Numbered from the stretch's first letter, positions 1 to 7,563 are shown. The stretch: DNA of 12,112 bases from Paenibacillus sp. UBA6285 (GCA_002438345.1 DJUJ01000124.1:2910-15021), one strand, 5' to 3'. Notes: a model not told the origin generated them from the sequence alone. Numbers and translations: made by a program.

Positions 1-667
1 CCTGTACTCCAGCTTCAATCATTTCCTTCAAAAATGCTCTGGAAAGTTGAAAGCTACCTACGGCATCATACATAAATCGAACAGACACACCCGCACGCGC
101 CTTCGCGATCAAAATCTGTTGAATACGCGTTCCAATGTGATCCGCACGGAAGATGTAATACTCCATATGAATATGGTGCTTAGCTTGTCGCAGTTCTAGC
201 AGTAATGTCCCAAACGTCTCTTCACCATTGGTGAGTATACGCGTTTCTGAAGCAAAGGAAATAGGAGTACGCGCTAAAGTCTTGGATAATAACAGTAGCT
301 TTTGGCGTGAGGGATCAAAGACTGACCAATCTTGATGCGTACGCAAAGCGTCATTCTCAATCCGCTCATAGGCCATGAGATCTCGTTGTGCTTTTTTATC
401 ATATTTACGACGTTTAAACACATTCTGTCCAAATAGAAAATAGAAGACCAGGCCGAGCACCGGGATCAACGCAAGCAAAAGAATCCATGACATCGTTGTA
501 GAAGGATTACGGTTCTCCATAAAGATAGCCAAGCTAATCGAAATGACTGTCAGTGTGGAGAAAATACTAATAATCGTTCCGGCAGTACTCCCAAAAATAC
601 CAAAACCAAAATAATAAAATGCTATGAAAGCCCCAATGATAATTATAGATTGAAGTCCTCTTCTCAT
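1..667 (-). CDS. cls: Cardiolipin synthase, N-terminal part (runs off left edge)
   Basis: Membrane phospholipase-D-family enzyme that joins phosphatidylglycerol molecules into cardiolipin. The first 222 residues are present, starting at the ATG at 667-665. Hydrophobic segments lie at about residues 7-24, 29-48 and 60-79; the last two frame the classic N-terminal PLDNc signature (ENRNPSTTMSW, then PVLGLVFYFLFGQN). After a basic linker comes the start of the first PLD domain, with HHIHMEYYIF at 164-173 and a VRFMYDAVGS stretch at 196-205. The catalytic HKD motifs would fall just beyond the window edge, so activity cannot be judged. The ribosome site is modest (AAGAAGGTAGG upstream of the ATG). 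The gene is divergent from the tetR gene. Bacilli usually carry several paralogues (ClsA, YwiE, YwjE), and I cannot say which this one is. Family assignment is very secure. Confidence 0.93.
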   Translation of the reverse strand, partial: MRRGLQSIIIIGAFIAFYYFGFGIFGSTAGTIISIFSTLTVISISLAIFMENRNPSTTMSWILLLALIPVLGLVFYFLFGQNVFKRRKYDKKAQRDLMAYERIENDALRTHQDWSVFDPSRQKLLLLSKTLARTPISFASETRILTNGEETFGTLLLELRQAKHHIHMEYYIFRADHIGTRIQQILIAKARAGVSVRFMYDAVGSFQLSRAFLKEMIEAGVQ

Positions 668-759
668 ATTGTACCTACCTTCTTATTCATACGAGCAACA
701 CCAAAATGACACATTTATATATTACATGAAGAACCTATTTCTTCCTAGACAATTACTGT

Positions 760-775
760 GTAAACGTTCATTTAC
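760..775. promoter_or_regulatory. Imperfect 16-bp palindrome between cls and tetR
   Basis: GTAAACGTTCATTTAC has perfect 5-bp arms (GTAAA/TTTAC) and 6 of 8 symmetric base pairs. It sits about 93 bp upstream of the cls start and about 31 bp upstream of the tetR -10 element. The shape is that of a site for a dimeric repressor or activator. Its sequence differs from the palindrome at 839-854, so a second regulator may act on cls. No footprint or known regulon is recognised. Confidence 0.35.
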
Positions 776-805
776 GACAAAACTGTAATCCTTCTGTTCT
801 AAAAT

Positions 806-834
806 TTGTAATGACAGGATGTATCGAATATAAT
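806..834 (+). promoter_or_regulatory. Sigma-A-type promoter of the tetR-swrC operon
   Basis: A perfect -10 TATAAT (829-834) lies 17 bp downstream of a -35-like TTGTAA (806-811, 4 of 6 consensus bases). Transcription would start near 841, about 53 bp before the tetR ATG and inside the palindrome at 839-854. Confidence 0.6.
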
Positions 835-838
835 TATT

Positions 839-854
839 TTGACCAATTAGTCAA
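839..854. promoter_or_regulatory. Putative TetR-family operator (autoregulation site)
   Basis: TTGACCAATTAGTCAA is a 16-bp palindrome with perfect TTGAC/GTCAA arms, an AATT core and a single asymmetric pair (C versus A at positions 6 and 11). It covers the predicted start of transcription of the tetR-swrC operon, so a bound dimer would block the promoter. TetR-family repressors usually act on such sites in front of their own genes. The assignment to the adjacent regulator is inference from position and symmetry. Confidence 0.6.
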
Positions 855-893
855 TTATAGAACTTGATAGTCAGAAAGGAGGTTATCCCCCCA

Positions 894-1811
894 ATGAGTG
901 ATAAAACTGTGGACAAGCAGGAACAGATTATTAAGATCGCCATGCAGTTATTCGCTGTGAAAGGCTCCTCTTCCACGTCCATGCAAGAGATCGCCGAATT
1001 ATGCGGAATTTCGAAGGGAAGCTTGTATCTAGTATTCAAATCGAAAGAAGAACTGGAACGCAGTATTTTCCTCTATTGTTACCGAATGATTCGTGATCCC
1101 TTATTACGTGAAGAACAAGAAACCCAAAGATCACCGCGTGAGAAGCTTAGAAATCAAATAGAAATTCTACTGAGTCATGTGTACGAATTGCGTGAGTTCT
1201 TACAGCGTCAAATTCAGGAAGTTGCCGGAAAAGGATTTGATACTGAAGTACCAGAATGGCTGCGTAGAAATAATGCTTCCTTCTTACGCTGGTTTCAGGT
1301 GAAGATGGAGATCCTTTATGGAAAAGACATCGTTCCCTATACTGGAGATTTATGTATTGTAGGACATGGACTGATCAAATCATATATTGCGGTTATTTTT
1401 CGTCAGGATACCCATTTGTCCCTTGCCGTTATGGCTGATCATCTTATGAATCTATTGGATATTATTGTTTCTGGTCTTCTTACAAGCAAGCAGGCTCCAC
1501 TCATCAACTCCACTATTTTAGCAAGCTGGATGGAGGAGAATGAAGAGAACAAACGAAAAAATCCACTAATGCTCATTAAGGAAATGAAGACTGTGATCAG
1601 TAAATTAAATAGTATAGAACCCGACGAGACAGCCGATTTGCTGGAATCACTCAGCATTCTAGAAGGCGAAGTTCTCTTACCTCACCCACGAAAAGCGATC
1701 ATACAGGGGATGCTGTCCAACCTCCAAGCCTGCTCAGAGCTCACTCTGGAATTGGAAGAATTGAGGAAGCTAGTTACCTCTGTGTCACATCATTCATGCG
1801 TATTTCGTTAA
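894..1811 (+). CDS. TetR/AcrR-family repressor of the RND exporter (YerO-like)
   Basis: DNA-binding repressor, 305 residues. The N-terminal helix-turn-helix is clear at about residues 10-55 (TSMQEIAELCGISKGSLYLV at 28-47). The long, poorly conserved C-terminal half (60-305) would form the ligand-binding and dimer domain. The start at 894 is preferred over an in-frame TTG at 864 because AAAGGAGG (875-882) lies between them, 11 nt before the ATG. At 305 residues it is longer than typical 190-220 residue TetR proteins, as is Bacillus subtilis YerO, whose gene also precedes an RND pump. It sits 116 bp upstream of swrC on the same strand, with no convincing promoter between, so the pair is probably one operon. 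It is likely autoregulated through the palindrome at 839-854. The inducing ligand is unknown; a lipopeptide or amphiphile would fit the neighbour. Confidence 0.88.
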   Translation: MSDKTVDKQEQIIKIAMQLFAVKGSSSTSMQEIAELCGISKGSLYLVFKSKEELERSIFLYCYRMIRDPLLREEQETQRSPREKLRNQIEILLSHVYELREFLQRQIQEVAGKGFDTEVPEWLRRNNASFLRWFQVKMEILYGKDIVPYTGDLCIVGHGLIKSYIAVIFRQDTHLSLAVMADHLMNLLDIIVSGLLTSKQAPLINSTILASWMEENEENKRKNPLMLIKEMKTVISKLNSIEPDETADLLESLSILEGEVLLPHPRKAIIQGMLSNLQACSELTLELEELRKLVTSVSHHSCVFR

Positions 1812-1927
1812 TTGGCTCTACAAAGAGTTCGGAAGAGAGAAGAACATGGATAATGAGTATTATAAATTTTCAAAATGCGCGCCCTATTTCATAAAGAAAA
1901 GGCCCGAGAGGAGCAGAAACAAAACTT

Positions 1928-4900
1928 ATGAAAAGCTTAATTAATTTCTCGCTCAGGAACAAATTTGCGATTTGGCTTCTGACGATAATTATTGTATTTG
2001 CCGGTTTGTATAGCGGGCTAACGATGAAGCAAGAAACCTTGCCTAATATTAGTATACCTTATCTTAGCGTTACAACCATTTATCCGGGGGCTGCACCAGA
2101 AGGTGTCGTAAATGATGTCAGCAAACCCTTGGAGCAGAAGCTACGCAATGTGGATGGTGTAAAAACGATCACCTCCACTTCTCTGGAGAATGCCTCCAGT
2201 ATCCAGATCGAGTTCGATTATGGTACGAATCTCGATAATGCAACAGCAGCAGTTCGCGAGGCGCTAAATGAAGTCTCTCTGCCAGACAATGTGCAGAAGC
2301 CATCCATTTCCCGCTTTAGCCTTAGCTCAATGCCAGTCGTTTCCCTCAGTTTATCCAATGGGGATTCAGAGGATCTTGAGGAACTGACCCGTATTGCCGA
2401 GAACGATATTCGCCCTGCCCTAGAGGATGTTGAGGGTGTAGCTTCTATACAAATTTCTGGACAATACGTCAAGGAAGTTTCGCTTAAGTTCAATCAAGAT
2501 AAGCTTAAACAATACGGACTGACCGAAGATACGGTTAAAGGTATTATTCAGGGATCTTCCCTCCGTGTTCCACTAGGACTGTTCGAGATGGACAAAGCTC
2601 AAAAGGCAGTTGTTGTGGATGGCAACATCACTACCGTTGAGGATCTTAAAAATGTAACCATTCCAGTTATGCCAACTGGTGCTACGGGCGCTGCCGGCGC
2701 TGGTGCTCCTGGAGCTGGTGCTGGTACTGCCGGAGCTGGAGCCGGAAGTGCTGCTGGTGCAGGTGCCGCTGGCGGAGCTACAAATATGGGATTGCCGACC
2801 GTGAAGCTGGGAGAGCTTGCCACGATTGAGGTTGTTGGGAATTCTGAATCTATCTCCCGTACTAATGGTAAAGAATCGATCGGTATCCAGATTGTCAAAG
2901 CCAACGATGCCAACACTGTTGATGTCGTAAATGGTGTTAAGGACAAAACTGAAGAATTAAAAGCACAATATAAAGGCATTGACCTTACAGTTCTGCTTGA
3001 CCAAGGTAAGCCGATTGAGGACTCTGTAAATACAATGTTGTCCAAAGCGGTATTCGGTGCTCTTTTCGCAGTAATCATCATTTTGGTCTTCCTGCGGAAT
3101 ATTCGTTCGACAATCATTTCTATCATCTCTATTCCATTATCATTGCTGATCGCAGTGCTATGTCTGCGTCAAATGGACATCACGCTTAATATGATGACCC
3201 TTGGAGCGATGACCGTTGCCATCGGGCGGGTAGTCGATGACTCGATTGTAGTCATAGAGAACATATACCGACGGCTCTCCTTATCCGGCGAGAAACTAAA
3301 AGGCCGAGAATTAATCAGTGCAGCCACACGTGAAATGTTCGTCCCGATCATGTCATCTACAATTGTAACCATCGCGGTGTTCTTACCGCTTGCTTTGGTT
3401 AGTGGTATGGTTGGCGAGCTGTTCTTGCCTTTCGCTTTAACCATGGTCTTCGCCCTGCTCGCTTCATTGGTAGTTGCGATTACCCTAGTTCCTGCAATGG
3501 CTCACTCACTGTTCCGCAATGGATTGAAGGGTAAGAAAACCCACAGCGAGAAACCAGACAAGCTAGCTACTGGTTATCAAAAGATTCTGAACTGGTGTCT
3601 TTCTCATAAACTGGTTACGTTTGGAGTTGCTGTTCTCCTCCTTGCGGGCAGCTTGTTCTTGATCAAGCCTATTGGCGTTAGCTTTATGCCTTCCCAAGAG
3701 GATAAAACGGTTATGCTAACTTACTCACCGAAGGCTGGGCAAAGAACTGAAGAAGTTCAAGAGCAAGGCCTGAAAGCTGAGAAATACATTCTAGCGCAGC
3801 AGCATGTAGATAAAATGCAATATTCCATCGGCGGTGGAGGCCCAATGGGTATGGGCGGATCCGGCAACTCAGGCCTCTTTTTCATCGTTTATGATAGTAA
3901 GACTCCTGATTTTGAAAACGTAAAAGAAAAGTTGATCGAAGGCTTAACCGCAGAAGTCCCAGATGGTGTTTGGGGTGATATGTCCGCCATGATGAGCGGA
4001 GGTATGGGTGGAAGCACTCTAACCGTGAATGTATTCGGAGACGATCTAGATCAAATTAAACCGGTCGCGGATGAGATCGCTAAAATCGTACAGGCTGACA
4101 CCACTAATTTCAAAGACGGAGAAACAAGTCTTAAAGAAGCTTACGATCAATATACGATTGTAGCGGATCAAGAGAAGCTTAGCTCCCTCGGACTTACAGC
4201 GGGACAAATTGCAATGAAGCTGAGTCCTGCAGGCACACGTCCAGTACTCACTGAAGTAGAAATGGACGGCAAGAACTACAAAGTCTATATCGAAACAGAT
4301 AAAGAAACGTATAAGAGTATTAAAGAAATGGAAGAAGCTACATTGACTTCTCCACTGGGCATCCAAGTGCCAATCGGGCAAGTCGCTAAAATTGAAAATG
4401 GCTCTTCCCCTGACTCGATTACTCGGATGGACGGTAAAATGAAGGTAGATGTCACTGCCGAGATTATTTCAAGTGACGTCAATAGTGCTTCAAACAGCGT
4501 GAAGGAAAAAGTAGATGCTATGGAATTACCTGATGGCGTAACGGTTAGCTTCGGCGGTGTAACCGAGCAAATCAATGATACGTTTGGTCAATTAGGAATT
4601 GCTATGGCGGCCGCTATTGCCATCGTATACTTCGTGCTAGTGGTTACATTTGGCGGTGGATTAGCTCCATTTGCTATCCTGTTCTCACTTCCTTTCACAA
4701 TTATCGGGGTACTCGTTGCCCTTCTAATCGCTGGGGAAACCTTAAACGTCTCCTCCCTCATGGGCGCGCTGATGTTGATTGGTATCGTAGTAACGAATGC
4801 GATTGTCCTCATCGACCGCGTTATTCATAAGGAAAAAGAAGGACTCACCACGCGTCAAGCCTTGCTTGAAGCAGGCGGCACACGCTTACGTCCAATCCTA

Positions 4901-5095
4901 ATGACTGCACTTGCAACGATTGGTGCATTGCTGCCACTGGTTACTGGACTTGAGAACAGTGCAGGAATTATCTCCAGAGGTCTCGGCGTAACCGTAATCG
5001 GCGGTTTGATTAGCTCCACGCTACTGACACTTGTAGTAGTGCCAGTCGTGTATGAGTTCCTGATGAAATTCCGCAGCAAAAAGGTAATTGATTAG
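1928..5095 (+). CDS. swrC: RND-family efflux pump, SwrC (YerP)/AcrB type
   Basis: Proton-driven inner-membrane exporter of 1055 residues, the normal length for this family (B. subtilis SwrC, involved in surfactin resistance and swarming). It shows the two-fold RND plan: TM1 at about 12-30, a large external loop, TM2-6 from about 372 to 525, TM7 at about 562-580, a second large loop, then TM8-12 to the C-terminus. The TM4 proton-relay pair is present in GRVVDDSIVVIEN (D437, D438). The lysine found in AcrB TM10 is replaced by Thr956 in GIVVTNAIVLIDR. External loop 1 carries an unusual Gly/Ala-rich tract at residues 251-284, and loop 2 has Gly/Met-rich patches (635-648, 686-695). The ribosome site GAGAGGAG (1906-1913) is 14 nt before the ATG. 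No membrane-fusion or outer-membrane partner gene is present, as expected in a Gram-positive. The substrate is inferred only. Confidence 0.9.
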   Translation: MKSLINFSLRNKFAIWLLTIIIVFAGLYSGLTMKQETLPNISIPYLSVTTIYPGAAPEGVVNDVSKPLEQKLRNVDGVKTITSTSLENASSIQIEFDYGTNLDNATAAVREALNEVSLPDNVQKPSISRFSLSSMPVVSLSLSNGDSEDLEELTRIAENDIRPALEDVEGVASIQISGQYVKEVSLKFNQDKLKQYGLTEDTVKGIIQGSSLRVPLGLFEMDKAQKAVVVDGNITTVEDLKNVTIPVMPTGATGAAGAGAPGAGAGTAGAGAGSAAGAGAAGGATNMGLPTVKLGELATIEVVGNSESISRTNGKESIGIQIVKANDANTVDVVNGVKDKTEELKAQYKGIDLTVLLDQGKPIEDSVNTMLSKAVFGALFAVIIILVFLRNIRSTIISIISIPLSLLIAVLCLRQMDITLNMMTLGAMTVAIGRVVDDSIVVIENIYRRLSLSGEKLKGRELISAATREMFVPIMSSTIVTIAVFLPLALVSGMVGELFLPFALTMVFALLASLVVAITLVPAMAHSLFRNGLKGKKTHSEKPDKLATGYQKILNWCLSHKLVTFGVAVLLLAGSLFLIKPIGVSFMPSQEDKTVMLTYSPKAGQRTEEVQEQGLKAEKYILAQQHVDKMQYSIGGGGPMGMGGSGNSGLFFIVYDSKTPDFENVKEKLIEGLTAEVPDGVWGDMSAMMSGGMGGSTLTVNVFGDDLDQIKPVADEIAKIVQADTTNFKDGETSLKEAYDQYTIVADQEKLSSLGLTAGQIAMKLSPAGTRPVLTEVEMDGKNYKVYIETDKETYKSIKEMEEATLTSPLGIQVPIGQVAKIENGSSPDSITRMDGKMKVDVTAEIISSDVNSASNSVKEKVDAMELPDGVTVSFGGVTEQINDTFGQLGIAMAAAIAIVYFVLVVTFGGGLAPFAILFSLPFTIIGVLVALLIAGETLNVSSLMGALMLIGIVVTNAIVLIDRVIHKEKEGLTTRQALLEAGGTRLRPILMTALATIGALLPLVTGLENSAGIISRGLGVTVIGGLISSTLLTLVVVPVVYEFLMKFRSKKVID
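2678..2779 (+). repeat. Gly/Ala-rich low-complexity coding tract in swrC
   Basis: This stretch codes for residues 251-284 of the RND pump, almost all Gly and Ala with a few Thr, Ser and one Pro; it includes GAGAGSAAGAGA, which resembles the silk-fibroin hexapeptide GAGAGS. Codons are mixed (GCT, GCC, GCA and GCG; GGT, GGA, GGC), so it is not a recent microsatellite expansion at DNA level. It lies in the first extracytoplasmic domain, probably as a flexible surface loop. Confidence 0.8.
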
Positions 5096-5131
5096 AATAC
5101 TTGATGCGAATCAAGTAAGCATGCTTAATCA

Positions 5132-5182
5132 AGAAGCTGTCTCAAAAGTAGTGAATGCTACTTATGGGGCAGCTTCTTTTTT
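5132..5182 (+). terminator. Rho-independent terminator of swrC
   Basis: An outer stem pairs AGAAGCTG (from 5133) with CAGCTTCT (5170-5177) and extends through two G-U pairs. Inside it is a second perfect hairpin, AAGTAG-TGAATG-CTACTT. The structure is followed by six T (5177-5182). It lies 37 bp after the swrC stop. A small hairpin CTTGAT-GCGA-ATCAAG (5100-5115) precedes it. Confidence 0.85.
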
Positions 5183-5237
5183 ATGGTATGGGCAAAGTAA
5201 CGGGGGCTACTTAACCATTAAACTTTTTTGGTTGGGT

Positions 5238-5281
5238 GATGGGCGGTTGGACGATGGGTGATTTGCGATGGGCGAATTTGC
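5238..5281. repeat. Three imperfect tandem repeats of 14-15 bp
   Basis: Three consecutive units start with GATGGG: GATGGGCGGTTGGAC (5238-5252), GATGGGTGATTTGC (5253-5266) and GATGGGCGAATTTGC (5267-5281), followed by a further GA. They lie between the swrC terminator and the torD terminator, so they are probably not in a needed transcript. No function is recognised; replication slippage is the simplest origin. Confidence 0.6.
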
Positions 5282-5356
5282 GACTTCACTCAGGTCTTCA
5301 TTTTTTTGCTCCACTTGGACCTCCATTTAAATCGCTATTTACACTTCCACAGCACG

Positions 5357-5384
5357 AAAAACCCGACCTAATTCATAGGCCGGG
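5357..5384 (-). terminator. Rho-independent terminator of the torD-family gene
   Basis: Read on the minus strand: CCCGGCCTA, loop TGAAT, TAGGTCGGG, then five T. The 9-bp stem has one G-U pair. It lies 21 bp after the stop codon of the chaperone gene. Confidence 0.88.
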
Positions 5385-5405
5385 CTCTGCATTATTATAG
5401 TGTTC

Positions 5406-6098
5406 TTATACCATTGCTGCTGCACTGCTCTCCAGCGAAGCTCTCCAGGAACGCAGCATTTGCAGATCGAGGGGTAGAAACTCAGCGAGCATATGGGAAA
5501 GTCCCAAATACAACGTACTATTCGTTGCTGCATTTAACTTCTCGCAGAACTGTGGAGTCCATTGCAGTAAATGATCTTCCAAAAAGGCTACCTGAATATC
5601 AAGCAGATCCATTGCACTTCTAATTGAGAAGCTGTTGTACAACATACGCTCATGCATTACTGCCATAAACTCCAGCTCAATAGCAATATGATCATCAGCT
5701 TCACCATTACATTTGTTAAATACAATTCCTGCGGAAGTATACACATCAGCAAGCACGTTGCAGAAATCTTCAGAACGACCCAGAATAGCAGCTTCACGTA
5801 ATTTAAAAGAGCTTACTGTTTGCTCGTGCATAAGCCGTTTATACTCTTGGCTCTCTTTCTCGCATATATGCGGTAGCTTATTCGGTTCCTGACTCAGATA
5901 GCGCTTCAGTTCCCATCCGCCTTCCGTCATCTCTGCAGCAACACTCATCTTACGATTACGGCTCCACTGAGCCACAAGTGAGAGTGATGGTTTTCTACCC
6001 AAAAAATCCACTAAAAGCTGATATATTAATCCCCGACTTTCCAACCAATGGCTAAATGCCTCCGGCACGTCGAGCGATGGAACAGTTTGCATAGTCAT
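5406..6098 (-). CDS. TorD/DmsD-family molybdoenzyme maturation chaperone
   Basis: Cytoplasmic all-helical chaperone of 230 residues that, in this family, binds the signal region of a molybdopterin oxidoreductase and keeps it competent for cofactor insertion before export. The family hallmark is plain: DDHIAIELEFMAVMHE at about 135-150, followed by FLEDHLLQWTPQFCEKL at about 172-188. The start is placed at the ATG at 6098-6096 because AGGAGG (6113-6108) lies 9 nt before it; a TTG at 6116 in the same frame overlaps the ribosome site itself and is unlikely. A minus-strand -10-like TATAAT lies at 6217-6212 without a good -35. The gene is divergent from moaA, supporting a role in molybdoenzyme assembly, but the client reductase is not in this window. 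Which reductase it serves cannot be told from sequence. Confidence 0.88.
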   Translation of the reverse strand: MTMQTVPSLDVPEAFSHWLESRGLIYQLLVDFLGRKPSLSLVAQWSRNRKMSVAAEMTEGGWELKRYLSQEPNKLPHICEKESQEYKRLMHEQTVSSFKLREAAILGRSEDFCNVLADVYTSAGIVFNKCNGEADDHIAIELEFMAVMHERMLYNSFSIRSAMDLLDIQVAFLEDHLLQWTPQFCEKLNAATNSTLYLGLSHMLAEFLPLDLQMLRSWRASLESSAAAMV

Positions 6099-6463
6099 TT
6101 TGCAAATCCTCCTCAATGGGTTTCCCGTTCACACACCGTCACATGATCGAGTGTAATTCCGGTATCCTTTCTGTTTTCGCAAAAGTGAACATAAAAGTAA
6201 TCCGCACCTAGATTATATCGGATATTTAAAACGCTTTCCGTGAGCATTCTATGACTAATCATATCATTTGTCGTACTTTTGTCACATTTTCGCGAGGCTA
6301 TTTCGGCTTTATCATTCTATTTAGTTTGTCCATTATTATGCAATAAAATCACAACCCTCCTTTTTAAAATAGAGGGTTTCACCCCGTACAACAGTTTGCT
6401 CATTGACGTACCCGCGAGCGATCTTTAAAATTCTAAACACCAACATATGAAGGGAGCAACGCT
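6099..6463. other. Divergent intergenic region torD/moaA
   Basis: A 365-bp control region. Besides the moaA promoter it holds a minus-strand TATAAT (6217-6212) that could serve torD, a near-palindrome ATGACTAATCAT (6251-6262) upstream of it, and an inverted repeat AACCCTC (6353-6359)/GAGGGTT (6372-6378) with an A/T-rich 12-nt loop lying upstream of the moaA -35. I looked for a B. subtilis-type Fnr site (TGTGA-N6-TCACA) and for a molybdenum-cofactor riboswitch and recognised neither. No small gene is supported. Confidence 0.5.
6403..6431 (+). promoter_or_regulatory. Sigma-A promoter of moaA
   Basis: TTGACG (6403-6408, 5 of 6) and TAAAAT (6426-6431, 5 of 6) are separated by exactly 17 bp. Transcription would start near 6438, leaving a leader of about 26 nt with the ribosome site AAGGGAG (6450-6456). 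Such a short leader leaves no room for a riboswitch downstream of this promoter. Confidence 0.75.
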
Positions 6464-7465
6464 ATGGAACCGCTGACGGACCCTTTTGGGCGTTTACACG
6501 ATTACATCCGCATTTCGGTTACCGACCGCTGCAACCTGCGTTGCATTTATTGTATGCCAGCGGAAGGGATGGAATTCCAGCCGCAGGACGAGATTCTGAG
6601 TTACGAGGAAATCACCTCAGTTGTAGAGTCACTAGCACCACTCGGATTACGTAAAGTCCGGCTAACAGGCGGAGAACCTCTTGTTCGTAAAGATCTGGAG
6701 AAGCTAGTGGCTATGATATCCGCCATTCCAGGGATCGACGATATTTCACTGACTACAAATGGTCTAATGCTTCCGGCAAAAGCAGCGCTGCTAAAAGAAG
6801 CCGGTCTGTCACGGGTGAACATCAGCCTAGACTCTTTACGGCAGGATCGATTCTCTATGATTACACGCGGCGGTGAGGTCTCCAAGGTACTAAAAGGGAT
6901 CGAGGCAGCACAAGCTGCTGGGTTGGAGCCGATCAAGATTAATGTTGTATTAATGAAAGGAATTAATGATGACGAGATCAAAGATTTCATCTCCCTTACG
7001 CTGAACAGTCTACTAAATGTACGCTTTATTGAATATATGCCTATCGGGAGCGCTACTGATTCTTGGCGCCAATCCTATTTGCCGTTGGAAACCGTTATAG
7101 ATGCTTGTACTGAAGCTGGTTGGGAAACCGAAGAGGCGGAGCTCCCATCTGGTAATGGTCCTTCCCAGAATCGGCGAATTATTGGAGCTCAGGGAACGTT
7201 CGGTCTGATCCATCCCGTGAGCGATCACTTCTGCGATAACTGCAATCGTCTGCGACTCACAGCAGATGGTCATATTAAAGCTTGTCTTTATTGGGCAGAT
7301 GAATACCATGTGCGTCCTTTAATAAGCGATCCCGCGGCTGTGCAAGCCTTATTTCGAAAAGCTCTAGGTAACAAGCCACATAACCACGAAATGGCATTAG
7401 CCTTGGAGAAAAAAGCACAAAGCCACACGCCGACGGCTCGGCGTATGTCTCAAATTGGAGGCTAG
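6464..7465 (+). CDS. moaA: GTP 3',8-cyclase MoaA (molybdenum cofactor synthesis)
   Basis: Radical-SAM enzyme that, with MoaC, turns GTP into cyclic pyranopterin monophosphate, the first step of molybdenum cofactor synthesis. The protein has 333 residues, the usual length. The radical-SAM cluster motif is C23-x3-C27-x2-C30 in [12 protein letters not shown]. The second 4Fe-4S cluster ligands are C257, C260 and C274 ([10 protein letters not shown], then IKACLY). The GGEP SAM-binding motif ([10 protein letters not shown]) and the C-terminal di-glycine (RRMSQIGG) needed for catalysis are both present. AAGGGAG sits 7 nt before the ATG. It is followed directly by a strong terminator, so it is transcribed alone; other moa/moe genes must lie elsewhere. 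The divergent TorD-type chaperone gene fits the same pathway. Confidence 0.97.
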   Translation: MEPLTDPFGRLHDYIRISVTDRCNLRCIYCMPAEGMEFQPQDEILSYEEITSVVESLAPLGLRKVRLTGGEPLVRKDLEKLVAMISAIPGIDDISLTTNGLMLPAKAALLKEAGLSRVNISLDSLRQDRFSMITRGGEVSKVLKGIEAAQAAGLEPIKINVVLMKGINDDEIKDFISLTLNSLLNVRFIEYMPIGSATDSWRQSYLPLETVIDACTEAGWETEEAELPSGNGPSQNRRIIGAQGTFGLIHPVSDHFCDNCNRLRLTADGHIKACLYWADEYHVRPLISDPAAVQALFRKALGNKPHNHEMALALEKKAQSHTPTARRMSQIGG

Positions 7466-7476
7466 TCTGGAGCACT

Positions 7477-7519
7477 AAAAACGCCGCTTCCCCAAGCATT
7501 ATGGGGAAAGCGGCGTTTT
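7477..7519. terminator. Bidirectional terminator between moaA and the kinase gene
   Basis: AACGCCGCTTCCCC (7480-7493) pairs with GGGGAAAGCGGCGTT (7503-7517) around the loop AAGCATTAT, with one bulged base. On the plus strand it ends in TTTT; on the minus strand it ends in TTTTT. It starts 12 bp after the moaA stop and also serves the converging bmrA-regulator-kinase operon. Confidence 0.92.
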
Positions 7520-7563
7520 GTTTAAGATAAAAGATAGCTACTCTACTCTGCTCTACTTACTAT

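Larger units (their letters stand above)
5096..5405. other. Convergent intergenic region swrC/torD
   Basis: A 310-bp spacer between two converging genes. It holds the swrC terminator, the 14-15 bp tandem repeat and the torD terminator. The rest (about 5184-5237 and 5282-5356) shows no open reading frame with a ribosome site, no promoter of note and no RNA gene that I can recognise. A weak inverted pair AGGTC/GACCT lies around 5292-5322. Confidence 0.6.

Noticed and set aside
864..893. In-frame TTG start ten codons upstream of the tetR ATG
   Set aside because: The AAAGGAGG ribosome site lies inside this extension, just ahead of the ATG at 894, and the TTG has no site of its own.
1846..1944. 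A 32-codon plus-strand frame between tetR and swrC ending just inside swrC
   Set aside because: It has only a weak purine-rich stretch upstream, a composition biased by A/T-rich spacer sequence, and no recognisable product; chance is the simplest explanation.
2599..3126. 175-codon Ala/Pro-rich frame on the minus strand inside swrC
   Set aside because: It is the mirror of the Gly/Ala-rich coding tract; the plus strand has clear RND family motifs throughout.
5132..5182. GCTGTCTCAAAAG-like sequence as an insertion-sequence end
   Set aside because: Similar strings occur at some transposon termini, but here the sequence is fully explained as the arm of the swrC terminator; there is no transposase remnant and no target duplication.
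6099..6116. TTG start at 6116 for the TorD-family gene
   Set aside because: The TTG directly abuts the AGGAGG that serves the ATG at 6098; the extension would only translate the ribosome site.
6353..6378. Hairpin AACCCTC/GAGGGTT upstream of moaA as a terminator or molybdenum-cofactor riboswitch
   Set aside because: It lies upstream of the predicted moaA promoter, lacks a T run on either strand, and does not show a structure I can match to the Moco RNA motif.
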